Assembly (NCBI GenBank): GCA_020055645.1
Contig: CM034549.1
Span: 30,961,930 to 31,025,929 of the forward strand
DNA: 64,000 bases
Source: Tomocerus qinae
Taxonomy: Eukaryota; Arthropoda; Collembola; Entomobryomorpha; Tomoceridae
Direction of reading: 5' to 3'
Position numbers and translations under genes: made by a program. Shown here piece after piece: positions 14,301-29,300 of the stretch. Each line of letters starts with the position of its first letter. Position 1 is the first letter of the stretch. A model generated the notes under the pieces. The model was given only the letters and a program-made list of their open reading frames with translations, did not search any database and was not told the origin of the DNA.

Positions 14301-17300
14301 TTCAGAATGCGTGCAAGAGTAGTGCAGTTTGTATATATTTATTATTGTTCACTAAGCAGTTATAAGCATATCGGTATTACTCAGAATCAGAATGTATGTA
14401 GGTCCACGATCGTGTGACATGTAGTCAAACTACACAGAGAATTTCACAGAAGAAGCTTTGGCAAAATCATCTACAGTTATATTATTATGAATACGTAAGC
14501 GCTACAGAACAGATAGGTACACTTAAGTATAATATTAAACGCTATATAGATATAGGTAGTTCTGTAGTAAACGAGTTAGGTAGAAGATTACATGCAAATT
14601 CTAGGCACACTTCTCATTCAAAATTCAGATCATTGTTACAGTGGCAATAGATTACACTGATATAATATGCTGTGAATTCAAAGCAACACGTCATAGGCAA
14701 AGAACAAACTACACTAAAATCAATAAGGTTGAGCTTAGCTGCACAAATGTGTTTCAATAGAAGTTCTTGGATAATTCTCATAATTTTAACAAGCTATAAA
14801 AAGGCATTTAATAAATATTTGCCACACATAAACACAGATTTATTCTATTCGGTAGAAATCTGAATCTGTCGACATTTAAGCTTTAGGCCGTAATAACTTA
14901 CATAATATACAAATAGAGTGCTATTACATAATATTAAAATGGTAAATTGTGAATCTCTATCAGTATATGTATAAAATACTGTTGTAGAATAATAGTAAGA
15001 TAGTATAAATGAAGTAGAAATGGGAAATGCTTTGAGTGAAATGTAAATAAGAGGACGGAAAACATCAGTAAGGATTGCATACCTATAAATCATGGTGGGG
15101 AATAAATTATGTGCACAAGAATGGGAAAGTAAGAGGTAATTCATTAAGTGTTCATTGGTGTGCAAATTAATTTCCTGTCGTGTTTACAAATAGCATATCT
15201 ACATATATTATCTACAGGTAATAATTAGCTTCCTTCCGGTAGGAATCCAAATGGATACAAATGCAGAGATTAACCTACTAAGTAAGAAGAGACGGTCTCA
15301 ATTCTCAATCACCGACTAAACCGGATTTGAACAGAGACGCTATTTCCTGACAAACATTAGTTCCCTTCACTCGGCTCGCATCCAATCTTCGGGGATGAGC
15401 CTGCACTAAGGAGACAGACAGACAAGTCCGGACAGCAACAGCAACTGTTACGGAGACTTTAACACCTAATACTCCCACAAATGCTAATGGTATTTCTTTA
15501 AGGAATTAAATTATAAGTGGATTAGAAGGAAGGCTTTAGCTCAAGATAAACATTTTACACGGACCGTTGGCTCAAATGACATTCGAAACGATTGAGAGAG
15601 AGCCAGGAGAGAAATGGTAGGGCTCTATTTACTATCAGATATACCAGAAGCATGTTCCCAAGTCGTTCCTAGCTATGGGTACTTATCTAGAAAGCCATCT
15701 ACATGTGCACGTAACCAAATGCACTATCAGGATGTGCCGAGAGTGGTAGGCGCACATACTCTTTGTAGGAATACTCTATAGCAGTGAATGGTGTCTTGAG
15801 AGAAAGGGGTGAATGAAAAGACATGAAATGAAATGAGATTGCTGGAGGATGCCCGCAGAGACAAAACTATTTCATTTCTTTTCTTTCATCATTTTATTTG
15901 AAAGGACCACGGCGAACACTGAGTTTTGCCTTGCCTCTTGCCTTTCCTTCATTTATATAGACTTAACTGCAGTTGACTTGACTTACTCAAATGATACTGT
16001 TATATTTCACATACATACCTACACTCACAACATTGACGTGCTAACATTTCTCTTTTACAGGGTCAACTCAAAACCAATCTACACCTTTCTTAATTGTCAT
16101 TGTCCACAATACCATGTAAAGGCACCCAATCTCATAGGCACTACACCTTTTACACTCTTAGGGTCATTCAAGGGTGACATCTCAAATAAATTCAATCATT
16201 GATCCCTCAAGATTCATTTTACATTTTTTCATATTTAATTGTCTCCTTTCCAACATCGTTAAATTGTAATTAATGAGTGCCAAAGAAATATGGATCTACC
16301 AATAAAGTAAAATTTATTTAAAATTTACTGTTAAAATTATCTCAATCACTTGTATAGTTTGACAAATAAATAAATACTACATTTGTAGTGTTATGCAAGA
16401 GTACAAATAATTCTTAGACCCTGTACTTTCTTCATTACTAGTTTTGTTGCTTCTCCAACCAATATTGTAGGATTGTACAAAGTGTACACGAAGTATATTA
16501 CATAACATTACTATATTAGATGGTTATAACATCTTTTCTACTCTAAAGCCCTGCCCGGTTGTGCCTTTAGCCAAGCTTATTTCTCCTCTTTTTTGTGAGA
16601 CTGTTCATAGAATAGCGTTGCGTATATTCTATACATACCTTATCCCTTATTGGACAATTCCCTTTAGTTTATCGCTACAGATTGTCACCAGGAAGGGTAG
16701 AACTAACTATAATGACTCTCTGTCTATTGCCATCTTCATTGGTCTCTTACTCTGTTTCCAAGTTTTATTTTCTTCTTTTGGCCCATTTCGATATTCTAAT
16801 GTAGAGCACTTACTATCTACAGGAAGTAATGTGCTCAATGGAACAACACAAGTAGTACCTACTACCATTCAAGACATTAGTATTTAGCGTCATCATTTAT
16901 CATAATTTATCATAGACAATAATCATTATTCATTACTTTCATATTTATTGTGCTTAAAATGTTATTTGCTTGAATAACTATTAGGCACTACTCAGCCTAC
17001 TACTAAAGTGAAACAGTGCCAAAAAAGATTACTATTTCAGGGAACACACAAAATGTTCGTAAGATAAATTGTTATGTTGTACCTATTGTTACAGAAATTG
17101 TGTGTCAGTATTCTATTATAACCATAACCCTAATTTTAGCACTGTCTATAAACCTATCAAATAATGAGGGACATCGCGTACGAACGACACTGGAAGGACG
17201 GTAGCAAAAATATTTTTGGTTAGCTGGTTTCATTTTAAGCTTAGAAAAATGTACAACTTTTCAAACTCTTAAAGATATATTATTGTATTGTATTAATTTA

Positions 17301-20300
17301 AAGTCAATTGCAGCCAATAGTAAGGTATTTGATAATTACTTACCAACGTTATAGAACACCCAAAAAGAGAAAGCCATTGACATCCATATAAAATGCACGG
17401 GGAAACTGTGAGAATGTTTGATGAAGCGAAACAGTTTAAAAAATTCAGAATGGATCGTTTAGATCAAGAGCCAAAGACCACAAACATTTTACATATACAA
17501 TAGAGTTAGAAATTAGATGGGAAAGAGAACTGTTTCAGCTTGCATGCTAATGGCATATATAAAATAACATAGTAGCAGACCCACTTTTAATGATTAGGAA
17601 GCAATTATTCAGCAGTGTACCAATTAGTAGATGTCCATTATGGACTGATTGATATTTACATTATTAATTTGTACTCGCAGACGCAATTGATTGTGAAATT
17701 TTATACCCCAGTGTAGCTTTAGCGTTTAAAAGGTAATTGATTTTTCCAGAAAGTATGAGAGCTGGGAGCAACCTTCATAGACTAGAGTTGCACAACTGTA
17801 GTTAAACATTTACAATATCCAAGCGCGTAGTAACGTTTAGTAAGTAGCAGTAGCTGCATATTTTTGTTGTGAAAAGGGAGAAGCATTGCAATTATGGCAT
17901 GTAACATGAATAAAAGTTTCATATCGCATGCACATTAGTAACACAATCCATGGGGGAACACACATAGTATGTTTAATGTGTACATAGATTTAGTGTTGCT
18001 ATTAGTCGTAATCGCGAGAGACAATAGAAGTGCAAACATAGTAGCGCCACAGAGATTGCAGATTAAACTGTAAATAAAAAGGCACACCTCAATATCCACC
18101 TGCTAAATGTACAAAACTAATTTTTGCGCTCCGTCAACTTTTATTTTAGTTTGAAAGGTTGGAGGGGAGGCGAGAGAAGACTAATGCTCCCTAAAAGCAC
18201 AATTAAAGGCATTAGTTTGACTTTGTTTTCCTTTTGGTTTGTTCAAGATAAGATAATCAGGGAGAAATGCCTAGTCTTATTACCATTTCTATTACAGACA
18301 AACTTGGTACGTAATCAATATTCGTGTACTATACACTACTACTACACTCTGCATAGTATGTCTGATGTCAGTAAGTATTTATCCAATAGTGGGAAATGCT
18401 ATAGAAGAGTGCTCTGCTCACGACGAATACGGACACATTACATTAGAAGACAACACAGGATGTTCTATTTTTATAAGACACACGCTGAAAATAAAATACC
18501 TTAGAGGGAAAGCGAAGCTACTAGCAATAAGCCGCAAAAAGGCAAGACCTTTATAGGATATCAAGTCAGGATTGTGAAAATTTGTATGTATCCCTGCATA
18601 ATTGTAGTGGAGATAGAGAGTCTGATGAAGGAATGCGATGGAAGTTGATATTATGCATTATTACAGTAAGGAAGTAAAGTAGAAAGTGCTACTTACTACT
18701 TATTGTTAGTCTCAGATAGTACGGTTCCGAAAAAACATCAAGAAACCTTACTTGAACTAATTCTAAAGCAGCCAAGAAAATACAGAAAAGTCGACAAAGA
18801 ATAAAGAGTAAAATGGAAGATAGCTAAATAGCAAAAGAAAGCGCAATTCTCAGCTTTGCTGTGACTAAAGTTTGAAGGCTTAATTCTTGGCTTCGCTCTC
18901 ACTAAAGTTCAACAAATTACAAAGTATAAAATGAGTTTGCGTAAAAGCTTGTGCTGCATTCCAGTATACAAAAACCCGGTATTGGCTCACGATACATTAC
19001 ATCTCCGATTCATAAACACAAATGATATTCATCTACGTGCTTATAACTACTACTATAACAATTGTAAAGTACTTTTGCATGTCTGATGACAAACCCTCAT
19101 AGAACAAACAGTCCGCGCAATCTTTTACAAAAAGGAACTCCTTGCATCCGTTAATGCCTATTGCTAACACTCATTTTAATATTGCGCATAAAATTATTAT
19201 TACGCTACATAGTTGTTCGTAAATCAAAACTATTTATAATGGTTTTACATGTCGACTAGACATCTGCATTCATTCGAGACATAAAGCACATTTAATTAAC
19301 TGTGTAGGTACATACACGTTTGATATTTAAGCACACACAAAACAAAACAGACTTAAAAGGCAACTTTTATCCTAAAATCCTTGAAGTAAAGCTGCCCATC
19401 ACAAAAGAACATTCATTATTGTACTGTAGCTATTTTGATGTCCTGTTATTATGTTGGATAGATAACAATGAGATCTACGCTTTTACTTCAACATCTATTG
19501 CAGACAATGCTGATATTGTTGTAGACCTGGATTTGTCATCTATGAAACTCCTGAACTTTGATTATTTTGAAAGGTTGCTTCTAGTCGTGGCTAATTACCA
19601 AGTTATGAATTATGAAATACGTCTTTATCTTTCATTCTTTCATTCAAATGAAGTTTCTTAGTATCAAATACTCCAATTAGCAACATTCTAACATCTAATC
19701 TAAATAAGGACTTCCTTTTTTAACAAACCTTCACGTAATTAAAAATGAGAAATAGAAACATAATAAATGTCTCATAAGACTGAAGTACAGTAGAGAAACA
19801 ACGCTCAATACAAGCTTTCTCCTTCTCCTTTGGAGCACTGTACACCAATGCTTTTACTTATTAAGGAGGAAGCTGCCATGGATCGATCCCACAACTCAGT
19901 CCATATGGACTTGCTCTTTTCCCCATCAAACACCATACTTTCACTAATGCTAAGCCTCTCGACCTAAGGACGATTTTTCTGCTTGTTCCAGAAACGGATT
20001 AATTTTGAAAAATCTGAATAAACTTAACATTTACCTTTACTTATGTATTTTTTGTACTATTTGAAGTGTTCATTTACATTTTTGTTGTTAATCTTACTAT
20101 TGGTATATACTTCCCTCATTCGGTGTGATGCGTAGTTAACTTGTATTACATTATGAAAAAAGTCAGTGTAATTTTAATTTCTTTCCGATGAAAGATAATT
20201 TCTCCTTGAACACACCATCAGCATTAGCATGATTTACTATGTGATTTTGTACGATCCAATGCTAACTTTTAGACCATTATTCCAAGCAGTAGCAAATGTG

Positions 20301-23300
20301 GAAATAGTAAAACTTTGAACCGAAATATCGCAATTGATGAAGTTTCCCTTTTAAAAATCGCATTAGTTCAGCCTACGCGGAGTAGTGAATAATAGTGGAT
20401 TACATGATAATAATCCAGTTGAGAGAGGCAGTATAAAAAGCATAGTCTCAGGTGAATGTAAACATGGCGGTCTAATTAAAGTACATTAGAAGAAAGCTAT
20501 TCTGCTGCCTATGGTTATGTCAGTCGTCAATCTTTTATGTAAAATGTAGTATGCATAACTCTGAAACCTACGTAAAGTGAAAACGTGAAGTCAGGAAGCC
20601 ACGTTTTGACAACCCATATAACAACAGACTTTGCGCAGCATTAAAGCGTATGACGGAGAAAAACTTGTGCTCTCACCCCACGAGACAGCGGATTCAAATA
20701 AACAGCGTAGCAGACCGATAATGTGCCACTACTGGTTTTATTACCTCTTTCACGCTCAATTACGGCAACATTTTGGTTCTCACTCAAAAATTCTTTCTGG
20801 TATACTACAATTTTAGACATAGGAACATATATCTAGGTCCTATTAACGCAGATGGCTATGACCTATACATATTTATGGGATGTTTGATGTTTCCTATAAT
20901 ACGGTGAAAGTTTATCCTCACAGAAAACGCATGAACAAATAGTGTTCAGGAAAGACATATTGATACATCATGTCCGTCGATTCTATTCCTGAATAAGCAA
21001 ATGTTACAAAGTTAGGTTGCGTTAAACGTCGGGAGTCGACGCTATTTTTAACTCAGATAACCGGAATGAAAATAGATACTGTGTGTTAACCTTCCTCGGC
21101 GGTATGACTTATTTTTGTTAGAATGACAAACACATTTTCATTCATTTGACTCGTGGAAAGAGAATGTCTGTGGAATCCATTAGCTCACAATCAGTTTCAG
21201 TCACAGCTAATGAATAATTAGCATGTTGTTTTAGAAAACTTTCATTATTTCGTTTGGGGAATACATCGAATATGTAGTTGGGGAATACACACTGGTATTA
21301 TTTTACCATTAATTTAGTACGTGTCTTCATTACCCAAGTAATACTGTTGGAGTTTTACTCTGTCGTTTAAGATCGACTGTTCTCAGTAGGTGCACTCAGC
21401 CAAAGAACATTTAATTAGTCAGGCTCATCTGTTTCAATTACCGACTCCGTGTGATTTGATTTTCAGCTTGGGATTTGTTGATTAGCAAATAGAAATAATT
21501 AGGAGCCATATTGCTTCTCATTTAACATTCAATTTGTTCTCCTCTCTACTAAAACAGTCTACCAAGCTAGGCACTACTAACAAATCGCTATGTAAATGTA
21601 GCAGATGAAACTATAAGATATTAGGTGTATATACGTACGAGTATCTGTGAGTTAATACCCACTACATAGAATAGGTAACATAACGAGACCATTGTAAACA
21701 AAAGTGTACTTGTCTGCATCCACAATGTATGTAACACTCCACGACTTAAGGAATTTTGAGTATTTCGCCTGCAAGTTGTTAAATACACAAGTACTTGTAG
21801 AATTAGTTTTAGTAGACAAGCATACATTGAAGTATTTAATTCTGGTTACATTTTATGGTACTAAAAAAGCTGTTTAAACTCAGCAGGTTGTATATAATAA
21901 TTAAAGTTAAATTTTATACTTGTTCTGCTAACAAGAACACTTGCAATGGGTAAATAACGAGACCAGTGTCCACAGATCCAAATGTTTATCAAGATTACTG
22001 AGACAGGCTATCCTGTAAAACGCATTGTGTATAACGGAGACATCAATATAGAAATAACCATAATTTCATTACTAACACCAGGGAAGACAAGAACATGTAA
22101 CGCATGCAAAGCGAAAGCCAACTAACTACATTACTTGGAATAAGTCAAATGAGACACAATATACCTGAATAGTAGAAAATACATTGTTTTTCTATATTAC
22201 AGATATAGCGCACATAAAACTTCTCTCGCTCTTAGTACTCGATGGGCAATAAATTTAAATGAACATACTGCTTCGTATAGCCCCTAACCTAACAGTGGCG
22301 GGCATTGCCTTTCTCTATTCCAAAGGAGAAAGCGGAGTGAAAGCACACAGTTTTCTCGGCTTACTACTCTATGTATATGATTCGCGTCTCATCAATTATC
22401 AAAATTAATTGCATTTTCCTTGTGCACTAAAGGAGTAGCAGGCGACGTAATCGAATGTATTTAGTACAGGCGGAAGTTGTCTTTAAGAATAATGGCATAG
22501 AGGTAACTCTGAAATCACTACACGGTTTTAATGAAAAGGGGATCATTCCTGCCCTCAACTGAATATGCAGAAGCTTTCATCCCTTGTTAAACAATCTTGG
22601 CTTATGCCCTATTTTTCAGAATGAACACACACACGGACAAAAGTATTACAGAGGATATTTTTCACATATCCAGTTTGTGTATATTTTGTGTTAATTTAAA
22701 ATCAGTATGCTTATCATTTAATTGTAATATACCAAGATTGTATCTGATATTTAAAATATCTAATTTAATACTTCCCCATTGAGCCCTGGAATAACGGTCG
22801 TAAAGTCTTAAAAATTCTGTAAATGTAAAATAAATGTAGTACATAGGATATTTTCCTTCAATCCTTCCCCTTGTTACAAAGTTGAACTTTTGTATTTCCC
22901 CATACATGCATACGTAGGCTTCATGTATGTTTTTCCCCCTACCGCAAATAACGATTGCTAAAAACTTGCATAGAATGTTACTAGACCCTTGACAGCAACT
23001 AGATAATTAATGTTATGTAGAGCAGAACAATAGTTTATTCCAAAGTGTTGTTGTCATTCTATTCATACAGTCAAACTCTAGGAAAGGTAAAACAACATTC
23101 ATAATATGGCTTCTGTTTAAAAGTTTAAATTTATTTCGATGTATTTGTCTAATGTTAAAGTATGGCTAAACAGCAACTTTATATATACATAATGGTATTA
23201 TACTTGTGTGTGTTTATATAATAGGCTAATAGAATAGGGCTAGTGTTTCTGTAATGAGAATTCCAGTCGTAAGAACGAGTGAGTGCAGTGAGTGTCTCAT

Positions 23301-26300
23301 TCTTGCCTATCGTGGTTTCTATCCCACTCCGAATGTAATACCAATTTAATATGAGGGCGTTCAGAAGAACATTATGGCTTTCACATTACCTTATAGTAGT
23401 TCCAGTGGGAGCATCTCCTCTATCGTATTTAAATTACTGTGGGAGCAACTAATGCGTCTCTACTAACAATGAGAAGATCTGCGACTCTCCATCGAATTTA
23501 TCCGAGCTGTTTTCTTCTCCTTACGAAAGCGGACTAGGACCAAGATATTGTGCGTGTGGTAAATAAGTGCATCTCTTCAAGCTCAAAATTGGTCGGTACT
23601 GGAATAACTAACCAGAAACGCCGGCACAAGGCTAATAATCCAAGGCTTTTAAACAGAGAAGCATTAGGTTCAATTACGTTCTAATGCAGTAGTCTATTAT
23701 GCAGCTTTCATGATGACACAAATAGTTTACACAATTTATGATATCCTTTAGTATTTGCGTAAACGTGTACTAACTTGTACTCTTCCCTTATAAATGGGAT
23801 TCTACCATACTGACTCAATTTCTCCTTCAAAATTACAACAGAATTGCTATCTTGTCCTAAATACCCTACAGACTTATATCGTTCTCCAAACTTACGAGGG
23901 ACAGTATTTACATCTAATCCGAATGTGGCAGCACAGCCAAATTTTTAAACAATTTTTAGATAGTGTATATAATATAGATTCACCCCCGAATTGTCAACCC
24001 TTTTTTGTCAACACACGAAAAAAATTTTGTCAACACCAAGTTTCTTTATTGTCAACATAACCAAGGTCATTTTGTCCTATTTTGTCAACAGCAATTTTTA
24101 TTCAATGCAATATATTAAAATAAACCGTAACGTTAGATAATCAGTCATTGCATGGACAAGTAAAAATTCTTCATCTTACAAAAATATTGTAACAATTTTT
24201 CATAGTTTGTCAGCTATCGTATAAATCCACTCCGAAAATGACGTTTTTGATTTATTGCGAACTATTTTTTTAAACGTTTGGTATACTTTACAACATGTGG
24301 GCATTTCTTGTTAGGAACCTTATTTCGCATAACAATCCTAGCCAAAGTAGGATAATAGTTATCGGTATTAGTTATTCTCTTTATTTTGTCTAATTTATTG
24401 GACACGGATAACGTATAGTTGGCCTTTAATCTCACACATTTTTGGAGGTGTTTTGAAGGTCCCATCGGCAATCCAAGTTTCACAGGAATGTAACTTTTTC
24501 AGATTATTTGCGGTCGTAAATATTAACATCTCATTGCTCGAGTTGCAGTCATACCACATAAATGGATCGCCTCTCGCCTCGATCACTTCTGGATCAAGTT
24601 TTGAAGTCCGACAAATTCAGAAGTGACACATGTAGAGGATATCGAAATACACAATCGTTTGGTTTGTAGGAGTGAATGTTAATACAAACCGCCGTAAGTT
24701 ACATGCACCGTGTGCACCCACACACTCATACTTGTGGTTACTATTCCTGAAATAAAGACCTACGAAAACACTTGTGTTGACAAAAAGTCTAAAAGGGTTG
24801 ACAAAAAGGTGTTGACGACCGAAGGGGTCAAAATTGTGTTGACAATTCAGTGTTGACAAAAAGGTGTTGACAATTTGGGGTGGTCCCATAATATAATGTT
24901 ATAAAATCAGAAAAACCAAGCGACCGATCATAATTCTATCTAAACATTTATTATCGGTCCTAGTGAAATTCGAACGAGCTTTAATTTTGAGGTTGTCGTT
25001 TACCTTAAAAACTTGAAGAGACATCTTGAAGAGACGCAGTAGAGCAAATGCTATTAAAACACTTTTTTGTTTCCGTTTTCTTCACCAAAGGTAGATTTAT
25101 TGGGTTTGCGCTTAGAGGGTTATTAAACACGACGAATTTAATCTATAACTGTCTGCTATAATGTGCACAATGTGCAGTTAGTGTGCTGTCATAAGAGCCA
25201 TAACTAAAATAAATTAGGGATCATAGTTTGTACAAGTAGCAGGTACTTTCTGTACAACGCTGGTGACTAAAATACAGTTGGTAGAAATATTATAATGCTC
25301 TTGGAAATGTTTTTCCCAAAGGATAATGTTATCAATATGTAATATAATATCTTTGACTTTTATGGATTCAATTGTCTTCCAAACAAAGTCCATAAAAGGT
25401 TTCCCCCCGGATGGTTTTTATTTACATAATATGTACTTATTTAGTGAGCCTCCCAAGAAATAAATGATACATTGTTTGCTGGGCAGATTAAATAACTAGG
25501 AAAGAAAGAGATTAAAACTCTTGGTTCTCAATAAGCAATGTATGATATTTCCAGCCTCCACATAATATAGATGAGCCAAAACCGGGAAGAACATCTTGCA
25601 CCCACTTGGCTTTCTGCTATACCATTTGAAGTACACACTACTATATAAACGAACACCATATATTTACGAAAACAATAATTATATGGTTAGACATCTCATC
25701 TCTGAGGAAAACCTTCAAGTACTGCTACCCACAATCATTTGCATGAGTCATAAAAACATTTTGATCTCTATCTTACGTTACATAGAACAAACCCTACTAC
25801 TACTATCTTTGAGTGCTATAGAAGTCAAAATAAATAAATAATAATAGTAATGTTAGTCGAGACGAGTGGAATACGTGGAAAGTATTCTATTACAATTGTA
25901 TCGGTAAATATTATTAGAAGGATTTAAGCGATAGTTAAGACTTCGGACAGGGTAAAATCGTTCTAACAATATCCATTACTAATTTTGAAGGAAGAGTCAT
26001 TTTACATGAAGTATACATCGTAGTTGGATGTTTTTTATTTAATAATGCAGAGCGGAAAGAACTGTTGGAGACAGGGAGTCACAGTTGTGTGTGAGGACGT
26101 CTACCCCGGTTAATCATTACCGTTTCTTCATGTCACGCTATGCTTTGTTATTTTGGGTTGTGTTTTGATAGTGTATAATAATAATAATGACGCATGCCAC
26201 GACTGGAAACCAAATCCAGAAAAATGTAGCAATTAGAGTGTCCATGTGTATAGAAACGTGGCGAAGATATTACATTACATAGCTACTGACATAACATATC

Positions 26301-29300
26301 GCATTACATTGACATTATCTGTTCACCTCCCAAGACTACGACCACGACTATTACAATCCTCTTTGTAGTTCGTAGCCCAGCTTGTTTCAACTTTCTTTCC
26401 TTTGGTTTACATGTATAGAAGATAATAACAATTTATCCTCATAAGATTGCCCACATTTTAATTCACAATGGGACACTTGATACTTAAGTATATATTCTTT
26501 CCTACTCGCTAACCTGTGTGTATCTCGTATTAAGGTACATTTTTACCTTTACTTGGTTTGCCCAGCAAAGTAAGTTGGATTTTGTGGAAAACATAGGAAG
26601 AGGAGAATCGAGAAACACCGGAACAGAGAAAATCATGGTTGGCTGCATGGAATGAGAAATAGGTACATAGAGAAAGACTAAGAAAGTCTTTACCATGGTT
26701 GGAGGAAAGAACAGATAGCAGATAAAGGCTGTTTGTAGCTTGACTTGACTCACATTTGCATTTACATTGAATTTCACACACTGCTTTCTCGTTAAATGTG
26801 ACTACTTATACTCATAGCAGTTCAGCGGAAAATGAAGAGACGGAAGAAGCTTAGGGAAGAATGCGCATTGCGTAAACACATTACTGTTACTCCTAGGTAT
26901 GTTATATTGCATTACTTCGTGATGCTATGAAAGCAAAGTTTTCTACTTTCCTTTCTATTATACCCAGAAAAGATGAATATTAAGTTCATACTTACACTTA
27001 TTTCTATTTATACTAAAGAATGAGTAGGTAAATAAATATTACATATACCCTTCGCCCTATCGCCCTATACCCTATTGAACTTTACATCTACTACAACATC
27101 CATACCACTTCTCCGAAACTACATTCTACTATCTCTACATTGAATACCTATTTCCAAGTCTTCAACTTTTAGTTGCCCATTTAACATGTCATGCTATGGG
27201 TTAAATAGTCACAACCGACATTATAGACTGCCACATTATACTAGAAACCCTTTTGAGAATTCTTTCTTCATTCTACTAACAAGAATCTTTATTAGAGACA
27301 TTGCATCTAAATTTTTAGTGGTCACACAACACGAATGGCAAATGTTTCAATTTCCTTAGTCTTTACATAGAATCCTTTCAATCCTAAGTATGTTGTATTT
27401 ACATTACTTACATCTGCTGCTGTGTGGTTAAATTATTTAATTTAACCAATTTTTCATCAGGTAACTCAATTTATACTTCACATTTTGCGCGGCAATTCTC
27501 GACGCTCTAACCTCGCAAGCGGCGGTGTGTGGAAAATGCTCGTATAATTACGATTATCAGGCATAATCCCTGGTCGCTGTGATGGCAGGCTATCGCCTGC
27601 CCTCAAATCAGCGCCCAGACATTGTGCCAGATAATCATTCAATTATACTGCGAGTTCCTTCCTACTTAACAACATTACTATAAAGTAATCCAATTAACTT
27701 AATTGCATTAAATGTATTAACACTTTAATTCTCGGCAGGTAACCACTTTACCAAAACTGAGCTAGGATTTTTACAGTATTTATAGGTATGGAGAAAGTTC
27801 TTTCTGAAACATCCTCATACACAGTTAGCACGTATTACTGCTTTAACTTTACTGTAGGTTCGTTTGCACGTATATTTAATTTAAATCTCATAGTTTTAAG
27901 CAAAAAGATAACATTCCAGCATCACTATTACTAACAGACGAAGGGAATCAGAATCTGCACATTTTTGTAGCAATTTGAGAATGAACTAGAAAGGAGTGTA
28001 ATAAAGTACTAGCACACAGATGGAACACAGCAGGAAAGCCGGGCCGTTGAAAAAGATAGGTTCACTAAAAACGTCTTAGAGTATTTACTAGATATTACTA
28101 TTCTCATACGGAAAACAATAATAATAAAATGAACTCTTGAACACTAGTACTCTACGCCCAGACAAAGGACGTATAAAAATAGAAACACAAAGATTCTCGT
28201 AGAGTATTTGATGTCGTAATGCATTTATGAACTGGTTGCTCAACTATATTTTCTGTTTCATCGTGCATATAACATTATGTATGATGTACACACATCTGCT
28301 TTATTTTTCTGTAACACAGCAAATGTTTGCAGATAAAACTTGCGTTTCTTTGTTACTGAGACTTTTTGGATGTTCTCCGCCTGGTCTCTGTTGGAGAAAG
28401 GATAAACACAGAAAGTAGCCTGAATACCATACGTTATTGGTATGCCAAGCCAAATTTAACAAGTTAGACTTAAATCTTGGTATTCCATCAATGTAGGGCA
28501 ATAGAAAAAATTATAAAAGCAAAATACAGGCTTTGAAAACGTGGCATATTTTCTGGTACATAATGTATCGAATTTTTAGGGCGACCGAGCACAGAGTAAC
28601 TGTGTAAAAAGGATAAGAAATTACAGCAAGGAAGAGCACTATTTTACAACGACATAAAGTTATATGCACAAGCCATAAAATGAGCCCAAATTACCATCAC
28701 AACTCTTAGAAACTGTATGGACTCTCTGCCTTGTTGTCTGCTTTCTGAATGATTTGTATGCGTTTTTCTCTTTATCTGTGCACTTTTCCCTGCCACGTAA
28801 ATAAACATAATGTCCTATTCGTCGGTGATGATAAGAGTGATGATGGTGATTTTATTATTATTATAGATACGCGAGGGAGAGAAAATACATGCCTCAAGTC
28901 AAACTAATATCATTAAAGAATAGAATTTGGAATATTTAAAGTCCTGCCTTCAGAAGCATTCTAAGACTCTTTCTAAGTACATTTTATAGCTACAATCAGT
29001 ATTCATCAACGAATGTTGAAATGTAAGTCCCTGCAATTTGTATCCTTACTAGGATTAGGTACATACAGTACACATTCAGTCCATACTGCTACTAGAACTA
29101 GGAAAATGCACTCTATCTAATTCAACAATTAGAAATGCCTTACACAACATTAACATTTACAAAATTGAACTTTATTCTTCAAAGATTGTGAATTAGGATA
29201 AAGTGGAAGAAATTATAGAGATTGAAAATATTCCGGAGTACATTTGTGTGGTGGTAGGGAGAGTCAAAATTCAAAATGTTTAAGCCAATTTTTGAAAATC

